This document shows positions 8,224-17,643 of a DNA stretch of 46,107 nt, piece after piece. The DNA comes from Syntrophaceae bacterium UBA2280 (GTDB lineage: Bacteria > Desulfobacterota > Syntrophia > Syntrophales > Smithellaceae): contig DDWS01000051.1 of NCBI GenBank assembly GCA_002347685.1, positions 1-46,107 of the forward strand, in the 5' to 3' direction. Position numbers and translations under genes: made by a program. The notes below the pieces were generated by a model that saw only the letters and a list, made by a program, of their open reading frames with translations, ran no database searches and was not told the origin of the DNA. Numbering within the stretch: the stretch's first letter is position 1; the number at the start of each line of letters is the position of its first letter.

Positions 8224-8853
8224 TTAGTGCTTTCCAGGTCCCTTATTATTTGACTTCTTTTCAACGTCAATCGATCGTAAATAGTCGACCAATGCCCGGT
8301 TGCCAAAGCGTCTGGCGACATCCAGAGCTGTTTTCCCGTCCTTGTTGACAGCATGAATATCCGCCCCCGCGGATACCAGGTATTGCACGCCCTCCAAATA
8401 GTTTGAATAGGCAAACCAGTGAAGCGGCGTGTTGCCGTCATGGCTGCGCGCGTTGACGTCAGCGCCTGCGGCGATAATCAGCCTGGCTGCCGGCACGTCC
8501 TGAAAAAAAAGAGGGGTCATGCCAGCCTGTTTGTCGGGCAGGTTGACGTTTGCGCCGTGCTTGATAAGGAATTTGACCAAAGCCGTGCCTTTGGCAAGAT
8601 GCAGGGCGCTCTCGCCGATTTCGTTCTGCACGTTGATATCGATGCCCTGGGCGAGGGCGACTTGTACTTTCTGAATCGAACCGTTTCGCGCCGCAGCGAG
8701 AAACTGATCCGGCGTGATCACTTCCTGATGTGCGCGGTCTTTGCTGCCGGACGGACGACTGCGGCTATCGTCTGCGGCTTGCGCAGATAAAGGAGACGAA
8801 AACAGCATGAAGACCGCAATAAGGCAAAACGTGCAATGTCTGATGTTGGCCAT
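8224..8853 (-). CDS. Secreted ankyrin-repeat protein
   Basis: 209 residues from ATG 8853 (AGGGG about 7 nt upstream; the frame also has a TTG at 8859). A signal peptide is visible (MANIRHCTFCLIAVFMLFSS, then PLSAQAADD). After a charged linker there are four or five ankyrin repeats: DQFLAAARNGSIQKVQVAL, GESALHLAKGTALVKFLIKH, AGMTPLFFQDVPAARLIIAA, GNTPLHWFAYSNYLEGVQYL, GKTALDVARRFGNRALVDYL. The consensus TPLH and GADVN elements are well kept. It is expected in the periplasm as a binding scaffold; the partner is unknown. It is transcribed in the same direction as the coiled-coil, Sel1 and giant exported proteins nearby but is too distant to be in one operon with certainty. Confidence 0.85.
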   Translation of the reverse strand: MANIRHCTFCLIAVFMLFSSPLSAQAADDSRSRPSGSKDRAHQEVITPDQFLAAARNGSIQKVQVALAQGIDINVQNEIGESALHLAKGTALVKFLIKHGANVNLPDKQAGMTPLFFQDVPAARLIIAAGADVNARSHDGNTPLHWFAYSNYLEGVQYLVSAGADIHAVNKDGKTALDVARRFGNRALVDYLRSIDVEKKSNNKGPGKH

Positions 8854-9047
8854 GCGCAACCCCTCATGAAGTCTGTGGGATAAAATGTTTTGGAAATATG
8901 TAACTTCCTTTTAGCACAAATCGTCTACGGATGGAATCGGTTCTGTTTGGGTCAGGGAAAATTTTGCTCTTTTTATTGCGTGTTGAATGATGTATTTATC
9001 CTTCAGAAACGAAAGGTTTCGATAAACCGACGGGTGGTGGAGGCAAT

Positions 9048-9413
9048 ATGACGGCGCTTTTCTTGATTTCGGTCGGCGCTGCACTGGGCGCAATTGCGAT
9101 GATGCTGCTGTTTAAAGATTGTTTTCAAGGTTATGGCAGCACCATGGGCGGTGAGATGTTCTCGGGTTTTATATGGATCTGCGCGGCTGTGTGCCTGGCT
9201 GCGGGTGTTTATTCGGCAGGCGGTGCGTCAATGATTCCGGCTGCTTTGTCTTTTGTGTTGTTGCTTCTGATCTGGGTGCCTTGCCGATGGCTGGTTGTCC
9301 GGCTGGGATCAAAGTATGGAAAGCCTGCACCCCGGAAGAAAGCGTCCGGTTTTGCCGGGCATATCCGGCGCGAAAGGGAGCTGCGCAGAAAAAAGATGGA
9401 TACTTCTTCTTGA
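9048..9413 (+). CDS. Small membrane protein of unknown function
   Basis: 121 residues with an SD (GGAGG, 5 nt before the ATG). Three hydrophobic segments are visible: LFLISVGAALGAIAMMLLF (about 4-22), FSGFIWICAAVCLAAGVYSA (about 38-57), and MIPAALSFVLLLLIWVP (about 62-78). A strongly basic tail (KPAPRKKASG, then RRERELRRKKMD) follows, presumably cytoplasmic. No family recognised and no operon partner. Confidence 0.7.
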   Translation: MTALFLISVGAALGAIAMMLLFKDCFQGYGSTMGGEMFSGFIWICAAVCLAAGVYSAGGASMIPAALSFVLLLLIWVPCRWLVVRLGSKYGKPAPRKKASGFAGHIRRERELRRKKMDTSS

Positions 9414-9512
9414 TGCTTATCGTGCTTTGCTTGCCTCCAGGATGTCTATGCGGCCTGTGTTTTGACATGGGGTTCAATGTTCGGCCAGGTTGTTCGTTTG
9501 GCTACGCGTAAA

Positions 9513-9587
9513 TCATAATCCATTTGCAGATTCAGTCAGGTTTCCGCCGGGCTCGATGATATCGAGTAAATTCGTTTTTCTATGCAT
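9513..9587 (-). CDS. Possible 24-residue peptide ORF
   Basis: ATG 9587 with AAGGAG about 7 nt upstream starts MHRKTNLLDIIEPGGNLTES and stops at 9513. Just upstream, overlapping its start, another minus-strand frame (about 9580-9719) reads ERCEAFRQGVSVDDLTHAHS, then NRFQCRNCRLPFIEG, with a CxxC pair but no start codon I can identify. Either two tiny linked ORFs or the remains of one gene. The rest of the 9414-9806 interval shows nothing else. Confidence 0.25.
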   Translation of the reverse strand: MHRKTNLLDIIEPGGNLTESANGL

Positions 9588-9806
9588 TGGGAGCTCCTTC
9601 TATAAAGGGTAATCGACAATTTCTACATTGAAAGCGATTGAGGTCGTTTTTTCCTGAATGAGCGTGAGTCAGATCATCAACAGAAACTCCCTGACGAAAT
9701 GCCTCACAGCGCTCATGCGTTTAGGCGCATGCCCGGTAAATAGCCGGAACAAAAATGTCGCTGATCAGGGGATGGGCGAAAAACGCAAAACCCTGCCACG
9801 CGAAAG

Positions 9807-10808
9807 CTAATCTTCCCCGGCCTGAAGTTTTAAAAGCTCCTGGCGGGCTGCCTGATTGCCGGCTGCCGCTGCTTTTTCATACCAGTGGATCGCTTGAGCC
9901 CCATCCTTGCGCATGCCGTTCCCATATTGATAAAGGCGGGCAAGATTGTACTGCGCCATAGGGTGTCCCTGATCGGCCGCCTTGCGGTACCAACGCGCGG
10001 CCGCCGCGTAATCCTGTTTAACTCCGTATCCCGCTGCATAAAGACGGGCAAGATTATTTTGCGCGTTGGCATGATCCTGATCAGCCGCCTTCCTGTACCA
10101 GACGAACGCTTCGGTATAGTTTTGGGAAACGCCCTGCCCGGTCTGGTACATCCAGCCGAGATTGTCCTGGGCCGCAGCAAAACCCTGATCGGCCGCCTTT
10201 TGATACCAAGATACGGCCTTTTTCAGGTCTTTTGCGATGCCAAATCCATTCTGATACGTCCAGCCAAGATTATTTATAGACGGCAGATGATTCTGATCGG
10301 CCGCCTTCCGGTACCAATAAAGCGCCCTGCCCTCGTTTTTTTCCACTCCCTGCCCGTTTTGATACATGTAGCCCAGGCGGTGTTGCGATTTAGCGTTTCC
10401 GGCGGACGCTTCTGCTTCAAGCTTTGTAACCAACTGCGTGTCCGTCTCTTGCGGCGATTCACGCAGGGCTTTAGCAGGCACAAGGGTCTCACCCTTCTCG
10501 CGGGGGGAGACCAAAGCCTTCATGCCTTTCCTCGGAGTTACTTTCTTAAGATGCACGGACGCGGTAACCTCGCTGTCCGAAACCCTGTCGACGATCCATG
10601 TTCCGGCTTCAATCTCCATGCCGCCGGCGGTAACATGGACAACGCGCACTCGATCGCCCTTACGCGCCTCCCCCTGCTCCATCCGGATAAACACCTGGTC
10701 CCCTTCCACCCGGCTTATCGTTCCCGCTCCCTGCGCAAAAGCGCAAGTTGCCGACACGAGACTGATAAACATCACCAACGTGAGATTTCTTCGAAGAGTG
10801 CCCCTCAT
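9807..10808 (-). CDS. Secreted Sel1-repeat protein, downstream partner of the giant exported protein
   Basis: 333 residues from ATG 10808, placed by an AGGAGG 10 nt upstream; a TTG at 10817 is a poorer choice. The signal peptide (RRNLTLVMFISLVSATCAFA) is followed by a small beta-rich domain (about 27-105: GTISRVEGDQVFIRMEQGEA, GDRVRVVHVTAGG) and then about six Sel1 repeats of 36 residues each (A...LG.MYQ.G.GV...Y..A..WYRKAADQ). The repeats are highly regular, with WYRKAADQ recurring. Sel1 arrays are protein-binding scaffolds. Only 24 bases separate it from the end of the 1815-residue gene upstream, so the two are probably co-transcribed and the proteins may form one periplasmic assembly. Confidence 0.88.
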   Translation of the reverse strand: MRGTLRRNLTLVMFISLVSATCAFAQGAGTISRVEGDQVFIRMEQGEARKGDRVRVVHVTAGGMEIEAGTWIVDRVSDSEVTASVHLKKVTPRKGMKALVSPREKGETLVPAKALRESPQETDTQLVTKLEAEASAGNAKSQHRLGYMYQNGQGVEKNEGRALYWYRKAADQNHLPSINNLGWTYQNGFGIAKDLKKAVSWYQKAADQGFAAAQDNLGWMYQTGQGVSQNYTEAFVWYRKAADQDHANAQNNLARLYAAGYGVKQDYAAAARWYRKAADQGHPMAQYNLARLYQYGNGMRKDGAQAIHWYEKAAAAGNQAARQELLKLQAGED

Positions 10809-10832
10809 CTTCCCCAATCCTCCTTTAAGGTC

Positions 10833-13800
10833 TTACGGATTGACACGGTAACCCGTTTTGTGTCTGCTGTTGTATTCCTGCGCGAGCCTGTAGCAATTGT
10901 CCCAGGTCCCGGTTGAAACGGCGGTGCAACTGACACCGGAAGGATACTTTCTTTTTCCGCCTGCAAATTCATAGTAATCTTTGTAGCGGACAACACGTCC
11001 TTTGCTGTCTTTAACCGGCATCTTGCATTTGATGACCCGATAAGTGTTGAACTGTGACATATCGGAATCAGGCCTGTGTGTGGATACGCCGCCGCGCATG
11101 CAATCCTCTATTTTCGCCTTGAATTTTTTCCGGCAATCGTTACACTGCTGGTTCACGGACACGCCCAGAAGGTCAACACTGCCTCCGGTCGCGCAAACGG
11201 GACAAAATTTCTTTTCGCAGTCCGTCCGGCTCATGCCGCCGCCGGTCGTCGGAGGCGGTTTCGTTGCCGACCCCGTATTGCCGGCTGGCTGAACCGATCG
11301 CGACGGCGGGGGCGGTCGCGGGGGCGCGGCTCTGCCAGTGTTTTGCTGATCCAGAGCCTGAACCATGCCGCCGACAAACGCGCTTAGGACCTGCATGTTT
11401 CTTTGGTTTTTCATGCCTTCGTAAATATCGCGTGCCTCATTATAGTATGAGCAGCCAGAGGCCTCGCCAAGCAATGACCCGTACACCGAGAGATCACCGC
11501 GTCGCTGGGCGTTATTCAGACGGTTGGCCAGATCATTGCAGAACCGGTTCTGACCGGCTTCAACCATGGCATTGTAATTGGCTTGCGCCTGATGATAGTG
11601 ATTACACCTCTGATAGGCATTCAGGATGGATCGGTAGGTTTGAAGATCGCCCTTACGCTGTGCGTCATTCAATTTCGCCGTCAGATCGTTGCAGCGCCGA
11701 TCCGTTGACAGCATATCGTTGTAAATGGCTTGCGCCTGGGCGTAGCCCGGACAGTCCGCGAAGTGCTGCAGCAGGCGCCCGTAGTTGTAAGAATCGCCCT
11801 GCCGCTTGGCGTCATTGAGAGCGCTGATGATTTCGTTGCATCGATCGCCTGTCCCCGCCGGGGGCATCGCGGTCGGCGCGGAGGTATTCTGCGCCGATTC
11901 CGCACACACATCCGCGTCAAGGGCGGCGGCCTCAATCTCAGACAGATCTTTTTCAACAGCCTTCCTCCCCCGCTGCTGAATGTCGAAATTCTTCGCCAGC
12001 TCCCCGGCGGCGGCCAGTGCCTGGCGCCGGTCCTGCAATATCGCGTCTATTTTTTCGTTGATTCGGCTGATGTCACCGCTCAAGGACTGGACGGCCCGGT
12101 TAATTTTCTCGACTTTACCCTCCAGGGAAGACACCAGCGAAACGGCGCTTTTATCCGCCCGCTCAATGCGCTCCATCAACTTGTCGAGACGGGACAGCTT
12201 CTTTGCGAACCCGCCCCCCCTGGGGCCCGCTTCAATAAAAGATTTTCCTTTTGCGTACTCAATTTTTGCGTCGGCGATAAGATCCTTAATGGTAGCGGCA
12301 TTGTCCGCGGCGGCTTGAGCGGCGATATCGGCTTCAATGAGATGATCCAGAATACGCCCTTCATCAAGTCGGTCTTTCGGATCGATGATCCGGGAGATAG
12401 CGTCTTGTTTTCCCTCTATATCGCGAATGTCTTTTTCGGTCGGCCGGAGGGAAGAGACATAGTTGTTTTCGTGATTCCTCCCCTGATCCAAAAGAGACGC
12501 AAGCGTCTTGCGCCCCGCATGAATATTGCTGAGAATCGCGCTTCTTCTGGCGGGCTGCGCTTTGATATCCGCCAGGCCTCGACAAATCTCCCGGCTCAGT
12601 TCCCATGCCCGGAGCACAGAATGACGAAGGTCCTGCGCGCTTTGCAAAGCATCGGAAATCCGTCTTTGAGCCGATCCGATCCGGTCGCGGACCTCCTGCC
12701 CCAGACGGGCCGCCTCGGCAAGATTGCCGCTGACCCGGTCCTTGGAAGACGTCAAAGCCGTAAGGGCGGAAGATGCCCGGGAGATTCCGCCATTGGCCCT
12801 GTCTGAATTCAGCAGGGTTTCCTGAGCCATCTCTTCAGCCTTCTTTGCGAGCGCCTCCAGGCGGTCATAGACGTCTTCCAGGCTGCGTCCACCGGCATAT
12901 TCGCTGGAGGCCATCTCACCCAGAATGGGAATGGTGACATCATGCTCGATGAACGGCCGGTTATTGGCGTCATAGGCGACGACGGTAACGGTAACGCTTT
13001 GGGGCAGTTGATCGGGGGTGTACTTTAATGAAAAGGCCCGGTTCTCGGAAAGATCTTCCGCGCTGTCGCCGGATTTGACTTTGAATCGGACAGAAAAGGG
13101 CGCGGGATGCTCTTCGGTATCGGACGCCTGGACTTTTGCGCGGAGGTTGAGCTTTTCGATGACCGGCACCGGCGCGCCCGCTTCGTCTTTCCCCAAAATT
13201 ACCTGCGGCGAAGAAAGGATCTCAATCCGGGGATCAATACGCTCCGCTTCTTCGAGCTCCTCCGCCCAAAGCAGCGTGGCAGCGTCAAGATGAGCTAAGC
13301 GGATAGCGGTGGCTTGCAGATTGTACGTCTTGGAGTAAGAGTCGAAGTAGCCGGCCGAAACGGCAATGAGTTTTTTAAGGGATGCATACCACTCATTCTC
13401 TTGATTAACCAATTCGCCTTTTCCCGCGAAATAGTCCGCGATGAGCAAGTGCGTCAGCTTTGCCTTCATGTCATCGGCGTAGTACTCATCCATCATTCTC
13501 TTGACTGTCAGGGAGTCGTATTGGGCAAATGGCCCACTGCCTTCCCACCAATCATGAACATGCTTGTACATTATCTTCGGCAGAAATTCGGATTCCAGGG
13601 CCGTGTAAGTCTCGCGCTGATCCCTGATACTGGCCCCGCCCCCGAACCGCTGCATAAACAACGCCTCGATCTTTGGCTGGAAGTGTTCAAAGACGGCTCT
13701 GCGCCTTTCATCCAGGCTCATCTGCATTTCAGGATCGATGGGGTGAAGCACCGAGGGCCTGGGTGAATAGATGCGGTCTTTGCGGCCCGTGCTTTGTGTC

Positions 13801-16280
13801 CACCAGGCCAGGGCATTTTGCACGGCTTGGGTCCCCGTCTGTTCGAGCAGAAATTTATAAAACGAGCTGCCGGGCTCAATGTCGACCGGATCGAGATAGC
13901 CCTGGTAGGCCAGCTTCACCCGCTGATCTTTCAGAGGCGTAAAAACCAGCGTGCCGCCGAGATTCACCACGCCCTTGGTCGTATTGACCACCAGGATCAC
14001 GGGGCCGTATCCCGGAATGAATTGGGACAAAACGATCTGACCCAGCCCGGAGCCGACGCTCACTTTGACCAGTCCGCTGAGATCCCCCTTATAATTCAGA
14101 AGCCCCGATACCGTTCCCCGGTAAATGTCCACGGGCATGCCGAACAAGGGTACGTGACTCCATGCTTCGACGACAGCTTCTTTGATGACCCGTTCAGACC
14201 ATCCGTTATCCTGAACGTAGAGGGTCAGAATATGGACCACCGAGTTGGCCCGCGACAGGCGCGTCATCCATATGGGATCCATCAGCTGCTTATTGGCCTG
14301 CTCGGTTTTGAGCCTCATCTTTTCGAGCGCGGGACCGTATTTCCTGCCGCCAGTATAGATCACCGCCTGTGTGAGGTTCGAATACATATAGCTTTCAAGA
14401 GCCTGCGCCGTCACCCAGGCATCCCCGGCGTTTTGCAGCGATCGCACCCACAAGGACGATCCTGACGCCGTTTTGCCCATCTGCTCGAAGCTGTCAATAA
14501 CCGACTCGGCCGCCTTTTGACGAAAAGTCATGGCAGTCCCGGGCGTTTGGGTTTCAGGCGCAACCATCATTTCGCGTTTCTTCCGGATGATGTTCTCAAT
14601 GATTTCAATATCCCTTTTGAGAGCGGGATTCTGTTCTTTCAACTGATCAATCACATGCTGTTTTTCATCCTGCTGAAGCATTCCGATAGCGTCATGGAGT
14701 TCTCGAAACGCCGCGAACTGGAGTTTTTCAAGATCCGGTTTTTTTGCGACGGCGGATACGATGTTCCCGTCGTCATCCTCATAGGTTATGCGCTCTTTGA
14801 GGGTATGGGGTCTCAGCCAGTCTCTCGCGCGAGTTTTCGCCGTGCGGACAACATTGGCCGTGAGAATGAACTCACTGGTGCTGGCAAAAGTTTGCTTTGC
14901 CAGTTTCAGGGCTTGCGCGTTGTCGATTTCCACAAGCGAATGCTTTTTCATGTGGTCGATCAGACCTTCATAAACTGCCGATTCGCTCAGTTGCAAGCGC
15001 TTGTCTTTGGCGATGCGAACTTTTCTGCAGATTTCGTAAGTTTCAAATATTTCATCCCGCAGATCCTTCGAATATTTCATCTGCGGCGAATCATAGATAT
15101 CTTCAATGATTTGCCTGCGTTCGCTTTTACCCACAGGATCGGGTTTCCCCTGTGTCACATCCGTATCCGAGCCGATATCCTGATAGTCTCCGCGCTTGCC
15201 GGTCATCAGAAGCCCCACCCCGTTATCCAGGCTTCGCAGAATGTACTTGGCGCGTCCGTCAAAATTGTCCGCGTGCGCGTGGTACATGTGCAAATTTCCG
15301 GCGGAGCCGCCGAACCCGAGACCCTTGCGGGCCTTCGGCGTATAAAAAAACTCGGGCACCTGCGAGGCGTTGACGCGGATCACTTTGACGCCGTTTTGCG
15401 CCGACGAATCTGGCGTGTACCAGGCAAAGGTCTTTTTACCGGCTTTGACGCTTCGGCTCATGACCTGCTGAAGATAGGCGCCTTCCAGAAAATACGCCTC
15501 GGGATTCGCCTTAAGAAGCGTCGTCCCCGTCCGCAACTTGATTTCAAAGTCCGCCAGACTCTCGCGCGTTCGCCAATCCGGGATCATGGCATCATTGCGG
15601 TGCGCCACGATGTCCATCTGCGCCGGTGAAACGTTCACGCCGTATTTTTTCCGGGCGAGGTCTCTGAAGTGCTTATCATATTGTTCAATCAGCCACTGGG
15701 CCTCAACCCCGTTGTTCTTCGCGTAAAGCGTAAAGTCAATATCTCCTATGGCGTTAATCTTGTCGGGATCGGCGCCAGAACCAAAGTCGTTCACGCCCAG
15801 ACCTTTGGTCCTGGGCTCAACAGCTTTGGCAAGTTCGATCAGGACCTCTTCGTGAAATTTCTGCCGCCCCAGGCCCATTTCCCGGCTGATCGCCGGAGAT
15901 ATCTCCCCATCACCGTGGGAACCGTGAACCGCAAGGAATCCCGCCTCGCCGGCCGCGGCATACACCCTGAGCGTCTCACCGATCGAAAGCGGTTTTCCCT
16001 TCATGGCGCCAAGCGTTTTCCTGATATTTTCCTGGCCGATACGGATCTGTTCGGCCGTGGGCACGTGATGGGGGGAGGGAGCACTGTAAGCCCCTGTGCC
16101 CGTGGCGCGAAGAGAGATGTCCTTGATAAAATCAAAACGTATGAAATGTCGCTCAAGCCGTTTTTCTTCATCATCGTTGCCGCGGGAAAACAAAAGAGCG
16201 GGCGTGAGAAATACCAGGACCAGACAAAGAAATAGAACTGTTTTTTTTCTACCGGGTCGGACATGGAAATTGTTTTTCAT
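10833..16280 (-). CDS. Giant exported multidomain protein with nucleotidyltransferase-like motif, coiled coils and Cys repeats
   Basis: 1815 residues; ATG 16280 has GGAGG 6 nt upstream. Residues 11-33 form a signal peptide or anchor (RKKTVLFLCLVLVFLTPALL). Around 165-225 there is a Pol-beta-superfamily-like pattern: Gly167-Ser168 (DFGSGAD), Asp180-x-Asp182 (IGDIDFTLY) and a third acidic strand at Asp223 (MDIVAHR). A Gly-rich hydrophobic stretch lies near 735-780 (VSVGSGLGQIVLSQF). Helical coiled coil dominates about 1145-1450. Three tandem repeats of about 52 residues follow (about 1480-1617; each R/FCND...LNDAQR.GD...Y..L plus a second Cys). A Pro-rich linker leads to a zinc-ribbon-like block (about 1686-1727: DCEKKFCPVC and CNDCRKKF) and a final domain with paired Cys. 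I do not recognise the whole protein. A nucleotide-using enzyme outside the cytoplasm would be odd, so the motif may be structural or the start may be misread as export. Confidence 0.85.
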   Translation of the reverse strand: MKNNFHVRPGRKKTVLFLCLVLVFLTPALLFSRGNDDEEKRLERHFIRFDFIKDISLRATGTGAYSAPSPHHVPTAEQIRIGQENIRKTLGAMKGKPLSIGETLRVYAAAGEAGFLAVHGSHGDGEISPAISREMGLGRQKFHEEVLIELAKAVEPRTKGLGVNDFGSGADPDKINAIGDIDFTLYAKNNGVEAQWLIEQYDKHFRDLARKKYGVNVSPAQMDIVAHRNDAMIPDWRTRESLADFEIKLRTGTTLLKANPEAYFLEGAYLQQVMSRSVKAGKKTFAWYTPDSSAQNGVKVIRVNASQVPEFFYTPKARKGLGFGGSAGNLHMYHAHADNFDGRAKYILRSLDNGVGLLMTGKRGDYQDIGSDTDVTQGKPDPVGKSERRQIIEDIYDSPQMKYSKDLRDEIFETYEICRKVRIAKDKRLQLSESAVYEGLIDHMKKHSLVEIDNAQALKLAKQTFASTSEFILTANVVRTAKTRARDWLRPHTLKERITYEDDDGNIVSAVAKKPDLEKLQFAAFRELHDAIGMLQQDEKQHVIDQLKEQNPALKRDIEIIENIIRKKREMMVAPETQTPGTAMTFRQKAAESVIDSFEQMGKTASGSSLWVRSLQNAGDAWVTAQALESYMYSNLTQAVIYTGGRKYGPALEKMRLKTEQANKQLMDPIWMTRLSRANSVVHILTLYVQDNGWSERVIKEAVVEAWSHVPLFGMPVDIYRGTVSGLLNYKGDLSGLVKVSVGSGLGQIVLSQFIPGYGPVILVVNTTKGVVNLGGTLVFTPLKDQRVKLAYQGYLDPVDIEPGSSFYKFLLEQTGTQAVQNALAWWTQSTGRKDRIYSPRPSVLHPIDPEMQMSLDERRRAVFEHFQPKIEALFMQRFGGGASIRDQRETYTALESEFLPKIMYKHVHDWWEGSGPFAQYDSLTVKRMMDEYYADDMKAKLTHLLIADYFAGKGELVNQENEWYASLKKLIAVSAGYFDSYSKTYNLQATAIRLAHLDAATLLWAEELEEAERIDPRIEILSSPQVILGKDEAGAPVPVIEKLNLRAKVQASDTEEHPAPFSVRFKVKSGDSAEDLSENRAFSLKYTPDQLPQSVTVTVVAYDANNRPFIEHDVTIPILGEMASSEYAGGRSLEDVYDRLEALAKKAEEMAQETLLNSDRANGGISRASSALTALTSSKDRVSGNLAEAARLGQEVRDRIGSAQRRISDALQSAQDLRHSVLRAWELSREICRGLADIKAQPARRSAILSNIHAGRKTLASLLDQGRNHENNYVSSLRPTEKDIRDIEGKQDAISRIIDPKDRLDEGRILDHLIEADIAAQAAADNAATIKDLIADAKIEYAKGKSFIEAGPRGGGFAKKLSRLDKLMERIERADKSAVSLVSSLEGKVEKINRAVQSLSGDISRINEKIDAILQDRRQALAAAGELAKNFDIQQRGRKAVEKDLSEIEAAALDADVCAESAQNTSAPTAMPPAGTGDRCNEIISALNDAKRQGDSYNYGRLLQHFADCPGYAQAQAIYNDMLSTDRRCNDLTAKLNDAQRKGDLQTYRSILNAYQRCNHYHQAQANYNAMVEAGQNRFCNDLANRLNNAQRRGDLSVYGSLLGEASGCSYYNEARDIYEGMKNQRNMQVLSAFVGGMVQALDQQNTGRAAPPRPPPPSRSVQPAGNTGSATKPPPTTGGGMSRTDCEKKFCPVCATGGSVDLLGVSVNQQCNDCRKKFKAKIEDCMRGGVSTHRPDSDMSQFNTYRVIKCKMPVKDSKGRVVRYKDYYEFAGGKRKYPSGVSCTAVSTGTWDNCYRLAQEYNSRHKTGYRVNP

Positions 16281-16450
16281 TCAGGGCCTCCACTAGCCAA
16301 GTCCAAACCCGAACACAGGCGTTCGGTTTTGGATCGTTTCATCATGACGCGCCTCAGATATAAAAGAACGTTGATTAAAGCATAAGAAGAAATCGCAAGA
16401 AAAGAAAATCAAATACTGTCGGACACGATTCATCTGCTCGATCCTCTTTA

Positions 16451-16685
16451 TCAGGTTGGAATCACCAGCTCAATCATCTTCGGCACAATCTCCTTCGCCG
16501 TCCTCCCCACTTCCAGCGTCGGTCCCACACACGAGGGGCAGCCGAACGCGCAGGGGCATTTTTCAATCAGGCTTTTGGCGGCAGCAAGCAGATTGGCGTG
16601 CTCACGGAATAGCAGCTCGGAAAAACCGATGCCGCCGCGACAAGCATCGAAAATACGATTACCGGATCGAACCTGTCAATTTATC
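16451..16685 (-). pseudogene. Duplicated 3' end of the MrfA/YprA-type helicase gene
   Basis: Minus-strand frames here read DRFDPVIV, then (after a 1-base shift) FDACRGGIGFSELLFREHAN, LLAAAKSLIEKCPCAFGCPS, CVGPTLEVGRTAKEIVPKMI, ending at TGA 16451. This is nearly the same as the last 75 or so residues of the helicase at 17644-20058 (FDSYPGGIGFSELLYREHGN and so on), including all four zinc-binding Cys. The similarity begins exactly at the 3' end of the PRTase gene. With no start and a frameshift it is not a functional gene. It may be a duplication or the leftover of a second helicase gene. Confidence 0.9.
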
Positions 16686-17526
16686 AGGTTTTCCAGGTCT
16701 GATGTCTCTTTGGTTTTCCACCTCCTGCTTTCATCAACACCCAAATTTTTGCGGACATCGAAGATAAACCTTTAGATATCAGAACAAGAGATTTTCTTGG
16801 ATTCAATGCCAGCAATATTCTCCATCTGTCTTTCCTATAAAAGAGGCTTTTCAAAAGACGCCGGGTTATATAGACATCTTCTTCGTTGATCATTTTGATC
16901 AGAGCACCAATCCCTTCTGCATTAACAAAAGCATCACTGACACACTCCTCGATCGAGGCGTCTTCGACGTGTGCGATAGAAAATAAAACATATACCCCCG
17001 CCACAGCCAGACCATGTTGCTCTTCTAAATAATCCCTGCTCTTCATGAAGGTAACGCCCCGATTCAACATGTCATCCACAAAGATAGCATTTTTAGCTTT
17101 GAAGCTTCTTCTTTTCTCTAACGTAAAGTATTTAGATGAGAAAATTTTGTTCCGTTCGTCAAATGTCCCTGCCGCATCGTAAGACTCCACATTTAACAAA
17201 GAATAATCATCCAGTCTGATATGCGCATAGGACAGCCCCAGGTTTTTTGCCGTAACCTGACCGAGGTATTGAGACGATCCTATGGACACAATCCCCCATT
17301 CACAGGGAGCCAAAGCTATTTGATTCCCCAGGGTGTCATTTATTCTTTCAGCCAAATCCTTGCTGAATTGTCGGGTTATGATCCCCGAGCCATGCTTTAA
17401 CCTGGAAAACCTGAAAACATCTTCATCATTCATAATATCGTAGACAATGTGAACTCTGATACCGGCTATTTCCGGATACGAATGGCTCTTTGCATTGCCT
17501 ATGATCTGTTTTTGTTTCTGGATCAA
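16684..17526 (-). CDS. Phosphoribosyltransferase-like protein lying between helicase-tail repeats
   Basis: 280 residues from a TTG at 17526, chosen because GGAGG lies 6 nt upstream; the frame is open to 17541. The PRPP-binding loop is clear: AIFVDDMLNRGVTFMKS (about 147-163), preceded by a PRTase-like strand WGIVSIGSSQYLGQ and a flexible-loop region (LDDYSLLNVESYDAAGTFDE). A C-terminal helical region (about 205-260) is basic. It probably transfers or cleaves a ribose-5-phosphate linkage, but the base is unknown. Base composition is visibly more AT-rich than that of the helicase beside it. It sits between the helicase gene and a copy of the helicase's 3' end, so it looks like inserted DNA. Confidence 0.75.
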   Translation of the reverse strand: MIQKQKQIIGNAKSHSYPEIAGIRVHIVYDIMNDEDVFRFSRLKHGSGIITRQFSKDLAERINDTLGNQIALAPCEWGIVSIGSSQYLGQVTAKNLGLSYAHIRLDDYSLLNVESYDAAGTFDERNKIFSSKYFTLEKRRSFKAKNAIFVDDMLNRGVTFMKSRDYLEEQHGLAVAGVYVLFSIAHVEDASIEECVSDAFVNAEGIGALIKMINEEDVYITRRLLKSLFYRKDRWRILLALNPRKSLVLISKGLSSMSAKIWVLMKAGGGKPKRHQTWKT

Positions 17527-17643
17527 CCGGCACCTCCACAATGAATGACACAGTTCAGATATTGCCTTTACGAACAGAAAAACAACGGACTTCGCTCATC
17601 AAACAATATAAAAGAAGCTCGAACGGCCCGCCGCCCCAAACTT

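Noticed and set aside
14517..15629. 370-codon open frame on the plus strand, and several others within 11000-16300
   Set aside because: Antisense shadows of the 1815-residue gene, which has an SD, signal peptide and coherent domains.
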